In this document: one piece after another, positions 15,022-23,420 of the stretch
How the letters are laid out: every line of letters begins with the position of its first letter
How positions within the stretch are numbered: the stretch's first letter is position 1
IMG/VR virus record: IMGVR_UViG_3300046009_010344
Coordinates: 1-41,798 of that record
Origin: a virus
Length of the DNA: 41,798 nucleotides
Direction: 5' to 3' (one strand)
Position numbers and translations under genes: made by a program
The notes under the pieces: model-generated
Told to the model about the DNA's origin: nothing
Seen by the model: the letters and a program-made list of their open reading frames with translations, nothing else
Database searches by the model: none

Positions 15022-15849
15022 CTAGGTGAGGATCTCCACCGACACCAGCGGGTAGCCATCGGTCGGCTCCGCACCGCGCCGCAGTACCAGCGCGCTGACG
15101 TTGTCGGGAATGTCGAGGCCAGCCGGACCATCATCGTAGCTGGTGGTCAGCGTCGCATTCGTGACGCCAGCCCCGAAGTCAACTCCGATGTTGACCTCCT
15201 CCTCGTTGCAGTAGAGCCGGAGACGCCGAGTTGCGTCGCCGACCTTGCGCGGCAGGGACACCGGGCTGTTGGGCCTGTCGGCCAGATAGAACGGCATGCT
15301 CACTTCCTTCGGTTCGGGCTGAACCTGGACAGGGTCGTTACCCCGAGCCCAGTTGATAACCTTGTCCATGGGGAATCCGGGGCCACAGTTGAAGTGGCCA
15401 CCGCCCCAGGAGCCCAGATCGACGTGCTGCGCCACTCCTCGGCCGCTGCTCTGAGCCTGGCCAGGCGTCAGGGCGACGATCGGAATGCTGAACCGAGCGG
15501 CTTCCTCCGCAATCCATGCCGCTGTATTGCGCAGCATAGGCTCGTGGTCGCCGAGCCACTGGTCCCTGGTCCAGCTAGCGAATCCGCATTGCTCCGCCTG
15601 CACGGCGACCGGATTCGCATTGGTGGCTGTCCAGGCCTTGTTGCCCCGGGTGACGTACTCGCCGATAATCCCAGGCTTGTCGTCGATCCCGACATGCGAG
15701 GAAACCTGGTTGCTGGCGTTCTGGAAGAAGTGCCCGAGGTCCTCAATTGTCCTAGCGCCCTCGGCGGTGTGGAGAACGATCAGGCGAACATTCGCCCCAC
15801 CACGAGAGGAGAAGCACGGAGACGGAATCCACAGCCGGTTAAGAGGCAT
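15022..15849 (-). CDS. Endolysin, N-acetylmuramoyl-L-alanine amidase
   Basis: This 275-residue amidase_2-type endolysin cuts the bond between muramic acid and the peptide stem. Metal-site candidates are H27 (VLHTAEG), H52 (SSHVGID), and H142 or H152 with C155 (HFNCGPGFP). A proline-rich linker near 170-180 leads to a C-terminal beta-rich domain (from about 185), probably the wall-binding part. ATG 15849 is behind GGCGGAGGA. It is the last gene of the late operon, next to the holin candidate. No lysin B is seen. Confidence 0.9.
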   Translation of the reverse strand: MPLNRLWIPSPCFSSRGGANVRLIVLHTAEGARTIEDLGHFFQNASNQVSSHVGIDDKPGIIGEYVTRGNKAWTATNANPVAVQAEQCGFASWTRDQWLGDHEPMLRNTAAWIAEEAARFSIPIVALTPGQAQSSGRGVAQHVDLGSWGGGHFNCGPGFPMDKVINWARGNDPVQVQPEPKEVSMPFYLADRPNSPVSLPRKVGDATRRLRLYCNEEEVNIGVDFGAGVTNATLTTSYDDGPAGLDIPDNVSALVLRRGAEPTDGYPLVSVEILT

Positions 15850-16024
15850 CCGATTCCTCCGCCGGATCGACGGGCGGATTCACATGAGTCTGCTCCGTCA
15901 CATGGGGCTCAGGAACAGGCATCACCTGCGGCCGGTCTTCGGTGTCCTCCTCGAGATCGGCGAACCGGCCTTTCCGAGCCAGCCAGTCCTCGTAATCCGG
16001 ATGCTGGTGGTGCTTGTCCGTCAT
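15839..16024 (-). CDS. 61-residue acidic protein in lysis block
   Basis: Starts MTDKHHQHPDYEDWLARKGR at ATG 16024 behind AGGAAGGAG and ends inside the endolysin start (11-base overlap). The chain is acidic and Pro-rich with no membrane segment. It lies between the holin candidate and the endolysin and may be a soluble lysis accessory; the role is unknown. Confidence 0.7.
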   Translation of the reverse strand: MTDKHHQHPDYEDWLARKGRFADLEEDTEDRPQVMPVPEPHVTEQTHVNPPVDPAEESDAS

Positions 16025-16278
16025 GACGGCTCCTTCCTGGTAAGCGAAGGGTACAGCGGAGTACCGCTCTTTCCCTTGGGATCCGCGACCGGGGTGACGA
16101 CCTGGCGCGTGGCAAGCGCCGCTACTGCGCCCACCGCCGCGATGATCACCTGGGTGTCGATCACCCCGTGGTCGCGGAACGCATTGACGACCGCCAGGAC
16201 AGCCGCGAGGATCGCCATCCCGGCCGACATCAGGCCAGCCGGATTCGTCTTGGGAGAAAGTACGCGCGCTGCTTTCAT
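16021..16278 (-). CDS. Holin candidate
   Basis: This 85-residue protein has two hydrophobic helices: GLMSAGMAILAAVLAVVNAF (residues 15-34) and IIAAVGAVAALA (45-56), separated by a short charged turn (RDHGVIDTQ). The C-terminus is basic (PKGKSG...LTRKEPS). This fits small class II-type holins, and it lies two genes upstream of the endolysin. ATG 16278 overlaps the upstream gene and its TGA overlaps the next ATG. It would form membrane lesions that let the amidase reach the wall. Confidence 0.75.
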   Translation of the reverse strand: MKAARVLSPKTNPAGLMSAGMAILAAVLAVVNAFRDHGVIDTQVIIAAVGAVAALATRQVVTPVADPKGKSGTPLYPSLTRKEPS

Positions 16279-16523
16279 TCCGACACCCTTTCCGGCCAGT
16301 GCCACGTGCCACCCTGGTTCTCGTCCTCGGAGTGACGGACGTCCCGGTCGAAGAACAAGCCAGCCGGATTGAGAACGGCCAGCCCTACGTAACTGGGATC
16401 CTCGGTCGGGTCCTTTCCGGCCGGGACATCGGTCACGACTGCGGCACGGCACTCCTTCTCGTACTCGCCACCGGGCGTTCCGTAACTGACGTAGTGCACG
16501 ATCCTTCCGATCGAAGGCTTCAT
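16275..16523 (-). CDS. Small conserved-type phage protein near lysis genes
   Basis: This 82-residue protein (MKPSIGRIVHYVSYGTPGGEY...) has a compact beta-rich look and ends GGTWHWPERVSE. From memory this type is common beside lysis genes in Streptomyces phages and prophages, with no known role. AGAAAGGAAGGG precedes the ATG. It overlaps the holin gene by four bases. Confidence 0.78.
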   Translation of the reverse strand: MKPSIGRIVHYVSYGTPGGEYEKECRAAVVTDVPAGKDPTEDPSYVGLAVLNPAGLFFDRDVRHSEDENQGGTWHWPERVSE

Positions 16524-16547
16524 TTCGGCCCTTCCTTTCTCTTGGTC

Positions 16548-17117
16548 CTATCCTAGCTTCTCATACGTTGTTCCGTGGCAGGTAATGGTGGCGGCGAAAG
16601 CGGCGGACGCCCAGTTGGCCTGAACCACGAGCGACTGCGGCACAGTCGTGTCGACAACGGTCGTTCCGGTGGCGCCACCGCAGAATCCCATTGAAGCGTT
16701 AGCACCGATTGCCGGCAGAAGGTTCGCACCGGCAATTGATACGTCACCGTGGAACCAGCCCTGAACCGTGCCCGCCACGCCGGTGGTAATACACTGGACA
16801 TAGCCGACCATGACGAGTCGGATCTGAGTAGAGGCAGTGGTGAATGTACTCCCCACAGCCTGGGCTCCGAGATTGTTCCCGCCATAGTTCATCTGCAGCG
16901 AAAGGGTCGTGGGCGTCGATCCCCATGCACCGTTACAGATGAACGAAATCCGGTAAACCGAGTTGACGCTCATATCGTTGGCAGGAACCGTGTAGGGATT
17001 CGACAGGTTCTGAAGGGTCGCTGCCGTGACGGTTCTCGATGTACTGTCGGCCAGCTCGTAACTGTGATTAATTATGGCAGGCGTTATGCGAGTGCCAGCC
17101 GGAACGGGGAAAGTCAA
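16548..17117 (-). CDS. Putative tail-tip/receptor-facing protein
   Basis: This 189-residue beta-rich, Thr/Ser/Ala-rich protein follows the large minor tail gene. The start is TTG 17117, supported by GTAGGAGG 5 bases upstream. It has few charges, Gly/Asn turns and three Cys. Its position at the 3' end of the tail module and its composition suggest a fibre or baseplate-distal component that touches the host. No domain recognised. Confidence 0.65.
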   Translation of the reverse strand: MTFPVPAGTRITPAIINHSYELADSTSRTVTAATLQNLSNPYTVPANDMSVNSVYRISFICNGAWGSTPTTLSLQMNYGGNNLGAQAVGSTFTTASTQIRLVMVGYVQCITTGVAGTVQGWFHGDVSIAGANLLPAIGANASMGFCGGATGTTVVDTTVPQSLVVQANWASAAFAATITCHGTTYEKLG

Positions 17118-17126
17118 GGAAGCCTC

Positions 17127-19373
17127 CTACAGGCTGATGTTGGTCGGAGAGAACAGACGGAGGTCCTCGCCTGCGCTGTGGGATCTGACGACTCCGTTGA
17201 CGCCGCGCGTTACCGTGAATGTCTGCGGGCTTGACGACCCAGTAATGTTCGTCACCGTCATTTGCTCGCCGCCCATCAGGATGTCAAAGGGCATATCCGA
17301 AGCGCTCGTTGTCCACAGCGCAAGTGGATAATCCGAAGACACAGGCGTCGCAACAAGCATTGTCGTGTCTGTCGGCGCAATCCCCGAGGACAGCTGAGAG
17401 CCGTCCGTATCAACCTGGGCGTAAACTGGGTCGCCTACTATACCAACCTGGAACGGCGACTCAGGAACAGTATTCAGCGTGATCTCAAACTGGTCATTAG
17501 TCAGCTTCTCTGAATTGCCCATCCTAATCTGGGAGATCGGGCCAGGCGGAAGCCATGTCGGGAGACCGGTAACCGTAACACGGTCTCCATCGCCCAGACC
17601 AAGGATCGTCGCAAACAATGCCGCTATCTCGGGACGCGCCATGTTCAGGTTGATCTGGGGGTATCGAGGCTCATCGGTAGTGAACATGTGAAGTAGCCAG
17701 CCGGCCAGATCGGCAGCCTTTGCATCTGTCTGTACATTAAGCGTTATCGACGTGTCGTAAAGCCCTACGCCATTCGGAGGAGCGTTAACAGAAAGAGCTC
17801 CGTTCGTGAGTACCTGGCGGGATGATGATCCGCCATATGCCCGGGTCACGGTGATATCGTTCTTTGTCTGCTGGTCATCATCGACGGGCTCAAGCGGAGG
17901 GGAAAGCTGAGCCTGGTTGTAAGCCAGCGTAATAGCGGGCTGCTGCGACTGCATTGAGACGCGCGTCCGGTAACCAAGGCCAAGGAAGTCCCTTGGCTCG
18001 TATAGCAGACCACGATCAGCATCAACACATTCCTGCAGCAGGTCTGTTATCTTTAGCGCTGTCTGCGGGCCCATCGACACTGTGTCGTTGAGATCACCCC
18101 TGCTCGTGAACGCTATCCCTTCCTCGTTGCATATCCTGTTGATTCTGTTGCCGGCCGTTTCCCCGACGTATCCGAACAAGGGGTTGATCCAGGCCGATAT
18201 TGGAGAATTGACCTTCTGCAGGAACACATGCCCGACCGCAATGTTCTTAGCGGAGCCTGCTCCGAACCCCTGCTGCTGGTTTACCGTGACTGACTGGATG
18301 CGACCAAGATTAGTCCCAAGCGCCACATCCGATCCACTCGTGATAATTCCTCCGGACTGCATCACATCTACACCGACATTCAGATTACCGCCAGACACAG
18401 GACCGACAGATATCCTTACCGCAAACTGCTTGCCATTGGCTCCTGTGACACCGGGGAAAGGCAGAGGGATCTCAGTGATAAGCGCGCCAGCCTGATCCCA
18501 GAACTCAGCGATCAGCGAACCACCACTCGCTGTGAAGTAGTGAATGTTCGCCTGTCCTATCGTGCCACTGCTCTGGAACGAAACAGGAAGGGTATCGTTT
18601 ATGTCACCGCCAGAAGGAATACTGATAAGGAATATCATCTGGTGCATTGTGCCGACGGAATACCGTGGAACGACACCCGTCCATACCGCACTGTTGATTA
18701 CAGGAAGAGCGCCCGAGCTAAGGATACTGGAATCGCTAGCGAATGTCGGATGCCCGGACGTGATCGCCATCGGAGACCCGGCGGACAGGCCTGACGCGAA
18801 CACCGAAGCCTTCGTCAGGTCCTCCATGGGCCAGTACGCCACAGGGGATGCCGAACCGGACAATCGGGTGACCGCCCGGAACATCGCGGAATTCAGAGGC
18901 TTACGCTGTCCTAGGCGACGCAGGATCCCCGAGACCTGGATCGGCACATACACATCAGCTTCGTTCTCCGTCCAGCGCTGAGGCCAGGCCGGAACTTCTC
19001 CACAGAACCGATACGATCTTCCTCCTAGCCCGTCCCCAACGGAAACACGCAATGGCGTATTCCGGCCGATCTGCCCGTAGTACGCACCCGATGGATTCCT
19101 GGGGGAGAATTTGCCACAACGATTGTTGATCGTCATCGCTGCCGTACCAGGCGGCGTCTGGGTTGACTCGTCAGGAATGCCCCTGACTATCGCGATGTTA
19201 TCGCGGTAATACACGAGCTTCGATATGTCCGTCCAGACGCCATTGAGCAATAGCTCTACCCTCTGGTCCAGTATGCCCTGAGGGAAGAACGGCAGGGCAG
19301 CCGGAGGAACGGCAGCCGAGGATACCGATCCCCTTAGTCTCTTTCTTCTGAGACGATTGGCCGGAACTGGCAT
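17127..19373 (-). CDS. Large minor tail protein
   Basis: This 748-residue protein follows a pattern seen in Streptomyces phage minor tail proteins: a basic N-terminus (RLRRKRLRG), then DQRVELLLNGVWTDISKLV, a RYW-like wall/fibre region, and PVAYWPMEDL, which opens a lectin-like (LamG-like) segment around residues 180-390. The C-terminus carries a repeated-type motif (GGEQMTVTNITG...VTRGVNGVVRSH). It probably forms the tail tip and contacts the cell surface. ATG 19373 with GGAG upstream in the previous gene's end. Confidence 0.85.
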   Translation of the reverse strand: MPVPANRLRRKRLRGSVSSAAVPPAALPFFPQGILDQRVELLLNGVWTDISKLVYYRDNIAIVRGIPDESTQTPPGTAAMTINNRCGKFSPRNPSGAYYGQIGRNTPLRVSVGDGLGGRSYRFCGEVPAWPQRWTENEADVYVPIQVSGILRRLGQRKPLNSAMFRAVTRLSGSASPVAYWPMEDLTKASVFASGLSAGSPMAITSGHPTFASDSSILSSGALPVINSAVWTGVVPRYSVGTMHQMIFLISIPSGGDINDTLPVSFQSSGTIGQANIHYFTASGGSLIAEFWDQAGALITEIPLPFPGVTGANGKQFAVRISVGPVSGGNLNVGVDVMQSGGIITSGSDVALGTNLGRIQSVTVNQQQGFGAGSAKNIAVGHVFLQKVNSPISAWINPLFGYVGETAGNRINRICNEEGIAFTSRGDLNDTVSMGPQTALKITDLLQECVDADRGLLYEPRDFLGLGYRTRVSMQSQQPAITLAYNQAQLSPPLEPVDDDQQTKNDITVTRAYGGSSSRQVLTNGALSVNAPPNGVGLYDTSITLNVQTDAKAADLAGWLLHMFTTDEPRYPQINLNMARPEIAALFATILGLGDGDRVTVTGLPTWLPPGPISQIRMGNSEKLTNDQFEITLNTVPESPFQVGIVGDPVYAQVDTDGSQLSSGIAPTDTTMLVATPVSSDYPLALWTTSASDMPFDILMGGEQMTVTNITGSSSPQTFTVTRGVNGVVRSHSAGEDLRLFSPTNISL

Positions 19374-19376
19374 CTG

Positions 19377-19955
19377 TCAGTTATCTCCGTAAACCTTGAG
19401 CTGCTCCATCTGGACCAGGTTCAGAGCGTTGTTAGTGCCGCACGCTGCAGACACGAACAGGTAGTACTGCTGGCTGTTGTCGAACGTTGAAACATCCGGG
19501 CTGGTGTTGTTGGCCGGGATGGTTCCGGCAAACGGGCTAGCGAGCGCTAGTGGCCCGCGAACCTCGCCCATCGTGCGAAGAGTCGAGGCTGCAGCAATGG
19601 CGAGCGTCTTGAGCCCTATGCTCACATCGAGGAAGCACGGTGCGAGTGTCTGAGTTGTCCCCGCTGTGAGCGCGGCGCTCGTCCCCAGGAGAATACCCCC
19701 AGCGGACCAGGTTGTGCTCGTAAGGAGACGTAGGGACCACTGGAAGGTAGGCGCACCGGTAGTGCCCAGACGCATACTCGCACGGATGTGGAGGGACTTC
19801 CCCGTGGCCTGAAGATTCGCGAACAGGCCGGGCCGAAGGATCACCGGAGGATATGTCTTCTGCAGATTATCCTCGGTAGTGAACGAGCTCAGAGCCGTGC
19901 TCTGGTTGAAGTTCGAGTATATGCAGTCAGTGGGGATCGGGTTCTCATACGACAT
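19377..19955 (-). CDS. Tail-associated protein, unknown
   Basis: This 192-residue beta-rich protein lies between tape measure and minor tail genes, where distal tail proteins are usual. It starts MSYENPIPTDCIYSNFNQ at ATG 19955 behind AAGGGAAA and ends KVYGDN three bases before the next gene. The Thr/Ala-rich body looks like a jelly-roll or carbohydrate-binding fold, but no motif is decisive. Confidence 0.7.
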   Translation of the reverse strand: MSYENPIPTDCIYSNFNQSTALSSFTTEDNLQKTYPPVILRPGLFANLQATGKSLHIRASMRLGTTGAPTFQWSLRLLTSTTWSAGGILLGTSAALTAGTTQTLAPCFLDVSIGLKTLAIAAASTLRTMGEVRGPLALASPFAGTIPANNTSPDVSTFDNSQQYYLFVSAACGTNNALNLVQMEQLKVYGDN

Positions 19956-19965
19956 ATCGTTTCCC

Positions 19966-21561
19966 TTACGCGCCTAGGACGGCAGGGTTGCCGCCGTTGA
20001 ATCGAATGTTCCTCTTGAGCCAGGTCAGGAATTCCCTGTCGGCCCCGGCGCCACCAACCCACTCGATCGTGATTACCTGGGCGCCACCACTGGCCCCACT
20101 CATCATCCGCTCAGTATCCGGATTGGACATTACCTGAGTGCCCGGCGGAAGCCTGAGCATCTCGCGACCATGCTCGCCCACCATCGTCATACGGGACCGA
20201 GGCCCACCACCCTGTGCCCCTACAATGCCGCCGTGCTCGAGACCGACGATGTGGAGAAGCTTCCCGGGTATCCCGCCAAGCGCACCATTGATACTGCCGA
20301 TGAATCCCTGAATCTTGGAAACGATACCGGCGATGAAGTTGACGGCTGATTCGCCGGCCGAGATCAGAGGCTGGAATACACTCGACAGCGCACCGGCTAC
20401 CCGGCCCGGGATACTGACGATGAAGCTAACGACAGTTGCGAATGCATGACGGATACCGGCGTTAACACTATCGGCCTTGTCGTGAAGGGAGTTCCATACA
20501 GCCTCGATACCGTGACCGATGTTGATGAACGTCTCTCGGAACCAGTCAACAAGGCGAGCACCGTCGTGCCATGCCTGCCTGAAGTTCCTCAGCCACGAAT
20601 TGCCGGCATTGCGCAGGAAACTGAATGTCTGGCCTATCCCCTGGACAATGTCGAACATGACGTGTCCGAACGTCTCGATAGCGTGCGGCCCGTCACTCCG
20701 CATCCACTTGAGGAACTTCTGGCCACTACCTGACTTCAGCCAATTGTCAATGTCATCAAGGAAACGCCCGATCGCTCGGCCAGCTGCCTTGGCCAGAGGA
20801 ATCAGTGTCGGCATGAGGTCGCCGAGGATCCTCAGGGCGGAAGCGAATGCATGAATGACCTGAGGAGCTACGGCTCTCTCGAGCTTGTGGAACTGATCGC
20901 CAAGCTTCCCCATCATCCCGAGCAGATTGTTCTCTGATCCGCTCAGGCTTCGGACGACACGTTCCTGATCCTGGAATGCTTTGTACGCTGCACCCGACGT
21001 TGTGGCCTTGGACATAGCCAGCTGTGCAGCTTGCAGCTTCTTATGGGCGTCTATGACCTTGGTGATCTCGCCGACAGCCCCAGCACCGAAGGCGACAAAG
21101 CCAGCGATGATAGGCGCGAAGGATGCCAGCATCGGGCCAGCGAGAATCCCTAGCAATGCAAGAATCGGAATCAGGATCAGCCCGATAGTTCCTGCCAGAC
21201 CGCTAGCCGGTCCGATAGCGTTCGCGAATCCTACGGCCAGACCATTGAGCATTCCCCGGAAGCCTGTGGTCCGATTCAGCTTGCTGTTCAGATGATCAAG
21301 AGACAGCTCTAGCCCTAGAATCTTCGCATGGGCTGCAGCTGCTCCCTCGATGTCGATCTTCGGGTTGGAAACCTTCTTCCCCAGGGCAGCCAGCTGAGCC
21401 TGCATCTTGGCAACCTGGATCTCGGCTTCCCTGTTGCCGGCGACCCTGACCCGCGCTGTCTCGACGGTATTGCCTAGATTGGAAAGCTTCTTCTTCAGCG
21501 CCTCTAGGTCGAAGCTGGAGTTGTCCTCGGTCCCGACAATGATCTCGACTCTGTTATCCAT
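19966..21561 (-). CDS. Tape measure protein
   Basis: This 531-residue protein sets tail length. The N-terminal ~110 residues are charged and helical (LEALKKKLSNLGNTVETARV). A hydrophobic stretch (GLILIPILALLGILAGPMLASFAPIIAGFVAF) lies around 145-180, and Gly/Ala-rich helices continue to the end. It follows the frameshifted chaperone directly, the invariant order in siphophages. At about 0.15 nm per residue it predicts a short tail near 80 nm. ATG 21561 behind GGAGGAGG overlaps the chaperone extension's stop. Confidence 0.9.
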   Translation of the reverse strand: MDNRVEIIVGTEDNSSFDLEALKKKLSNLGNTVETARVRVAGNREAEIQVAKMQAQLAALGKKVSNPKIDIEGAAAAHAKILGLELSLDHLNSKLNRTTGFRGMLNGLAVGFANAIGPASGLAGTIGLILIPILALLGILAGPMLASFAPIIAGFVAFGAGAVGEITKVIDAHKKLQAAQLAMSKATTSGAAYKAFQDQERVVRSLSGSENNLLGMMGKLGDQFHKLERAVAPQVIHAFASALRILGDLMPTLIPLAKAAGRAIGRFLDDIDNWLKSGSGQKFLKWMRSDGPHAIETFGHVMFDIVQGIGQTFSFLRNAGNSWLRNFRQAWHDGARLVDWFRETFINIGHGIEAVWNSLHDKADSVNAGIRHAFATVVSFIVSIPGRVAGALSSVFQPLISAGESAVNFIAGIVSKIQGFIGSINGALGGIPGKLLHIVGLEHGGIVGAQGGGPRSRMTMVGEHGREMLRLPPGTQVMSNPDTERMMSGASGGAQVITIEWVGGAGADREFLTWLKRNIRFNGGNPAVLGA

Positions 21562-22122
21562 CGGGGACCACCTCCTCCTTCGTACCCAGCGTCTGTATCT
21601 TTATCAGCCGAAGAATATCAGCCGACTCCGGCCTGACCTCTGAGGGCAGCTTATGGAACCTGTCGCAGAGGCCAAGAACCAGATTTGCTTCTACTAGCTC
21701 CCAAGGCTCTTCGACTGGCTCTCCAGTCCGAGTGTCGATAGCTCCTGCGAATTCTCGCCAGAGCTCGAGCCTTCGGGCAAAGGGGTATCGACAGACCCGA
21801 TCGCCGTAGCCCAGGCAAGAACGATTCCGAAGAGCCAGTACGGGTCATCGCCGGCCATTTCCTTGACGGCCTCGGAAGTAGCCGGGACGGGAACGTCATC
21901 ATCGTCCGTGATGTTCCATCCGACCAGCTTACTGCCGAATAGCGTGAACATCTCGTCGAACCGTTCGGCAAGACCTTCCTTGTCCTTGTCGCTCGTGATC
22001 TCCATCACGCGCACAAGCTGGTCGATGGACAGGCCTCGCATGTCGACCTCGAGACCGCCATACTGCTCATTATCGGCCGGCCACACCAGGTGGTATATCT
22101 TACGACCCCTCTTGAATCCCAT
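21554..22122 (-). CDS. Tail assembly chaperone, -1 frameshift product
   Basis: This is the long form of the tail chaperone. Translation starts at ATG 22122, reads 115 codons, slips back one base at CCCTTTG (21784-21778), then reads 74 codons to TAA 21556-21554, giving 189 residues. The extension, in the new frame, reads ARRLELWREFAGAIDTRTG and later KIQTLGTKEEVVPDG, clearly protein-like and Asp/Glu-rich. Its stop overlaps the tape measure ATG. The long form is expected to bind the tape measure and recruit tail tube subunits, as gpGT does in lambda. Confidence 0.88.
21694..22122 (-). CDS. Tail assembly chaperone, short (zero-frame) product
   Basis: This 142-residue short form ends at TAG 21696-21694. 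It is helical and acidic (LSIDQLVRVMEITSDKDKEGLAERFDEMFTLFG), with YWLFGIVLAWATAIG before the slip site. The last ~27 residues, beyond the slip site, are Ser-rich and look incidental. The short form should be the major product, as with gpG of lambda. SD AGCTGAGCG is modest. Confidence 0.88.
   Translation of the reverse strand: MGFKRGRKIYHLVWPADNEQYGGLEVDMRGLSIDQLVRVMEITSDKDKEGLAERFDEMFTLFGSKLVGWNITDDDDVPVPATSEAVKEMAGDDPYWLFGIVLAWATAIGSVDTPLPEGSSSGENSQELSTLGLESQSKSLGS
21778..21784 (-). promoter_or_regulatory. Slippery heptamer for -1 frameshift
   Basis: On the - strand the codons ACC CCT TTG contain C-CCT-TTG, a canonical X-XXY-YYZ heptamer in the correct phase (X at 21784 is the third base of a codon). 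Slipping opens the only frame that reads through to the tape measure start. A GC-rich stretch follows (CCCGAAGGCTCGAGCTCTGG) that could fold as a stimulator. Confidence 0.88.
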
Positions 22123-22125
22123 CGC

Positions 22126-22557
22126 TCAGCTCCAGGTAGGAACGGACCCATTGCCCAGGACACCGGGAGCGACGGCAGTCAGCTCACCGGCCTGGGAACG
22201 AGCCAGCTGGTAATCGGTGAACAGAACGGCGCCGGTTCCGGCGCCTGCGGTGCCCATGTTCAGGCTCTTGCCGTTGGTGGTGAGTGCGACGGCCCGATTG
22301 ACCGAAGTCGAAGGCACCGTCTTGAAGACGTCGTGCTGCGCATTGGACGCCGGGTTGAACACCATGTTAAGCGTGAGCGAGTAATCCGCCAGGAGCAGCA
22401 GACGCTCGATCGCGCTCTTGTCCAGACCGGTGACGTCCTGTACGCCGCGTGGCGTAGCCATCTGCCAGCTGGTGATATCGTTGATGATTGCCTGTAGCGC
22501 ATTGGAGGCATCCCCAACGCTCAGCGTGGTCTGTGCGAGACCAGTGACCTTAGCCAT
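22126..22557 (-). CDS. Tail tube-type structural protein
   Basis: This 143-residue protein just upstream of the chaperone carries IERLLLLADYSLTLNMVFNP and ends GELTAVAPGVLGNGSVPTWS, matching the size and beta-sandwich look of siphophage tail tube subunits. ATG 22557 has only a weak GAAGGGATGAAG site. An unusual 21-bp repeat lies 26 bases before the ATG. The protein at 23824 is the other tail tube candidate; I cannot decide which is the tube. Confidence 0.7.
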   Translation of the reverse strand: MAKVTGLAQTTLSVGDASNALQAIINDITSWQMATPRGVQDVTGLDKSAIERLLLLADYSLTLNMVFNPASNAQHDVFKTVPSTSVNRAVALTTNGKSLNMGTAGAGTGAVLFTDYQLARSQAGELTAVAPGVLGNGSVPTWS

Positions 22558-22583
22558 ATCGATTCACTTCATCCCTTCGGTGC

Positions 22584-22604
22584 CCGTTGCCATTGCGGAT
22601 GGCG
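22584..22604 (-). repeat. 21-bp start-associated repeat, copy 1
   Basis: This 21-bp stretch is identical to 33201-33221 and starts CGCCATCCGC on the - strand. The likeness continues about ten bases with three changes. GCCAT and ATGGC inside it can form a 5-bp hairpin. This copy is non-coding and ends 26 bases before the ATG at 22557. Confidence 0.6.
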
Positions 22605-22611
22605 TTTCGTA

Positions 22612-23055
22612 CTACCCTCTCTGCCTTTCCTCGGCCTGTCGGCCCTGGTGCTCTTCGAATGTTCCGACCCATGATTCGCGCGTGTGCCGGATTAGCCCGC
22701 CGGTCTGCTTTCGCCAGTCACCGCCACGCTCGAAGAAGTTCTGTGGCCGCGTCCTGTGTTCCCCGAAACAGCGCTGCTGCCGCGAGAATCGGAATACCGT
22801 CAGCGAGCCTGACTTCATCTCCTTGTAGGTGCGTCCGGACTTCTGGCGAATGTACGTGGCCTGCATCACGCCGAGATCGGTACGCTCGTCAACCGTCGTC
22901 TCCCAGCCTTTCTCCCAGTGCTCACACTGAGCCAGGTAACACGAGATGACGTCCATGCGATCCGACAGCTGAGAGAAGCCGAATGTCTTGTAGGCTCCAG
23001 CCGGGCCAACCGGAATGATGCGCTGCCCGTCCCTGGTCGTGATCGTCCCGCTCAC
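22612..23055 (-). CDS. Unknown protein in tail region
   Basis: This 147-residue protein starts at GTG 23055 (SD GGGAGGGAATGCT) and overlaps the previous stop. It is unusually basic and charged for a tail region (SGRTYKEMKSGSLTVFRF, FFERGGDWRKQTGGLIRH), and its tail EEHQGRQAEERQRG is disordered. It may bind DNA or another protein; nothing recognisable. The 54 bases after it hold the repeat at 22584. Confidence 0.65.
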   Translation of the reverse strand: MSGTITTRDGQRIIPVGPAGAYKTFGFSQLSDRMDVISCYLAQCEHWEKGWETTVDERTDLGVMQATYIRQKSGRTYKEMKSGSLTVFRFSRQQRCFGEHRTRPQNFFERGGDWRKQTGGLIRHTRESWVGTFEEHQGRQAEERQRG

Positions 23056-23420
23056 AGCATTCCCTCCCTGTAATTTTCGAGCTGCTTTATTCGGCTCTCA
23101 AGCTTATCGTTCCTAGCGGCCAGAACTTCATTGTCATGCTCCAGCCTGCGAACATGCCCTCGTAGGTCGTCGACTTCCCTTGCGATACTACGTAGCTCCC
23201 TTATCTCCTGTGCCGAGTCATCAAGCTGCTTCCTGAGATCTGCCATCACATTTCCCTGGACAATGACGGCACCCTGGGCAGCATCAACGATAATCTTGCT
23301 GCCTTCGGGACGAGCACGGAAGAATGCAACAACGGCTCCAGACCCTAGTAGGGCGAGAATTATCGGAACCACATACCGAAGGTAATCCGGCCCAGCGGAA
23401 GTAGCGGCGGCAAGTGTCAC
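23052..23420 (-). CDS. Single-pass membrane protein with coiled coil
   Basis: This 122-residue protein has an N-terminal transmembrane helix (YVVPIILALLGSGAVVAFF, residues 16-34) followed by a long coiled coil (LRKQLDDSAQEIRELRSIAREVDDL... to the end). Heptad spacing of L/I/V is clear. GTG start, coupled by GTGA on both sides. A membrane-anchored coiled coil inside the tail module is unusual; spanin-like or cell-surface exclusion roles are speculative. Confidence 0.75.
   Translation of the reverse strand: MTLAAATSAGPDYLRYVVPIILALLGSGAVVAFFRARPEGSKIIVDAAQGAVIVQGNVMADLRKQLDDSAQEIRELRSIAREVDDLRGHVRRLEHDNEVLAARNDKLESRIKQLENYREGML

Noticed and set aside
15022-16523. Lysin B (mycolylarabinogalactan esterase)
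   Set aside because: No GxSxG hydrolase gene lies in or near the lysis block; only the amidase, holin candidate and two small proteins are present.
21651-21971. Leftward open frame in the +1 phase overlapping the tail chaperone
   Set aside because: Its sequence is Arg/Ser-rich shadow; the -1 frame gives the protein-like extension that ends at the tape measure start.
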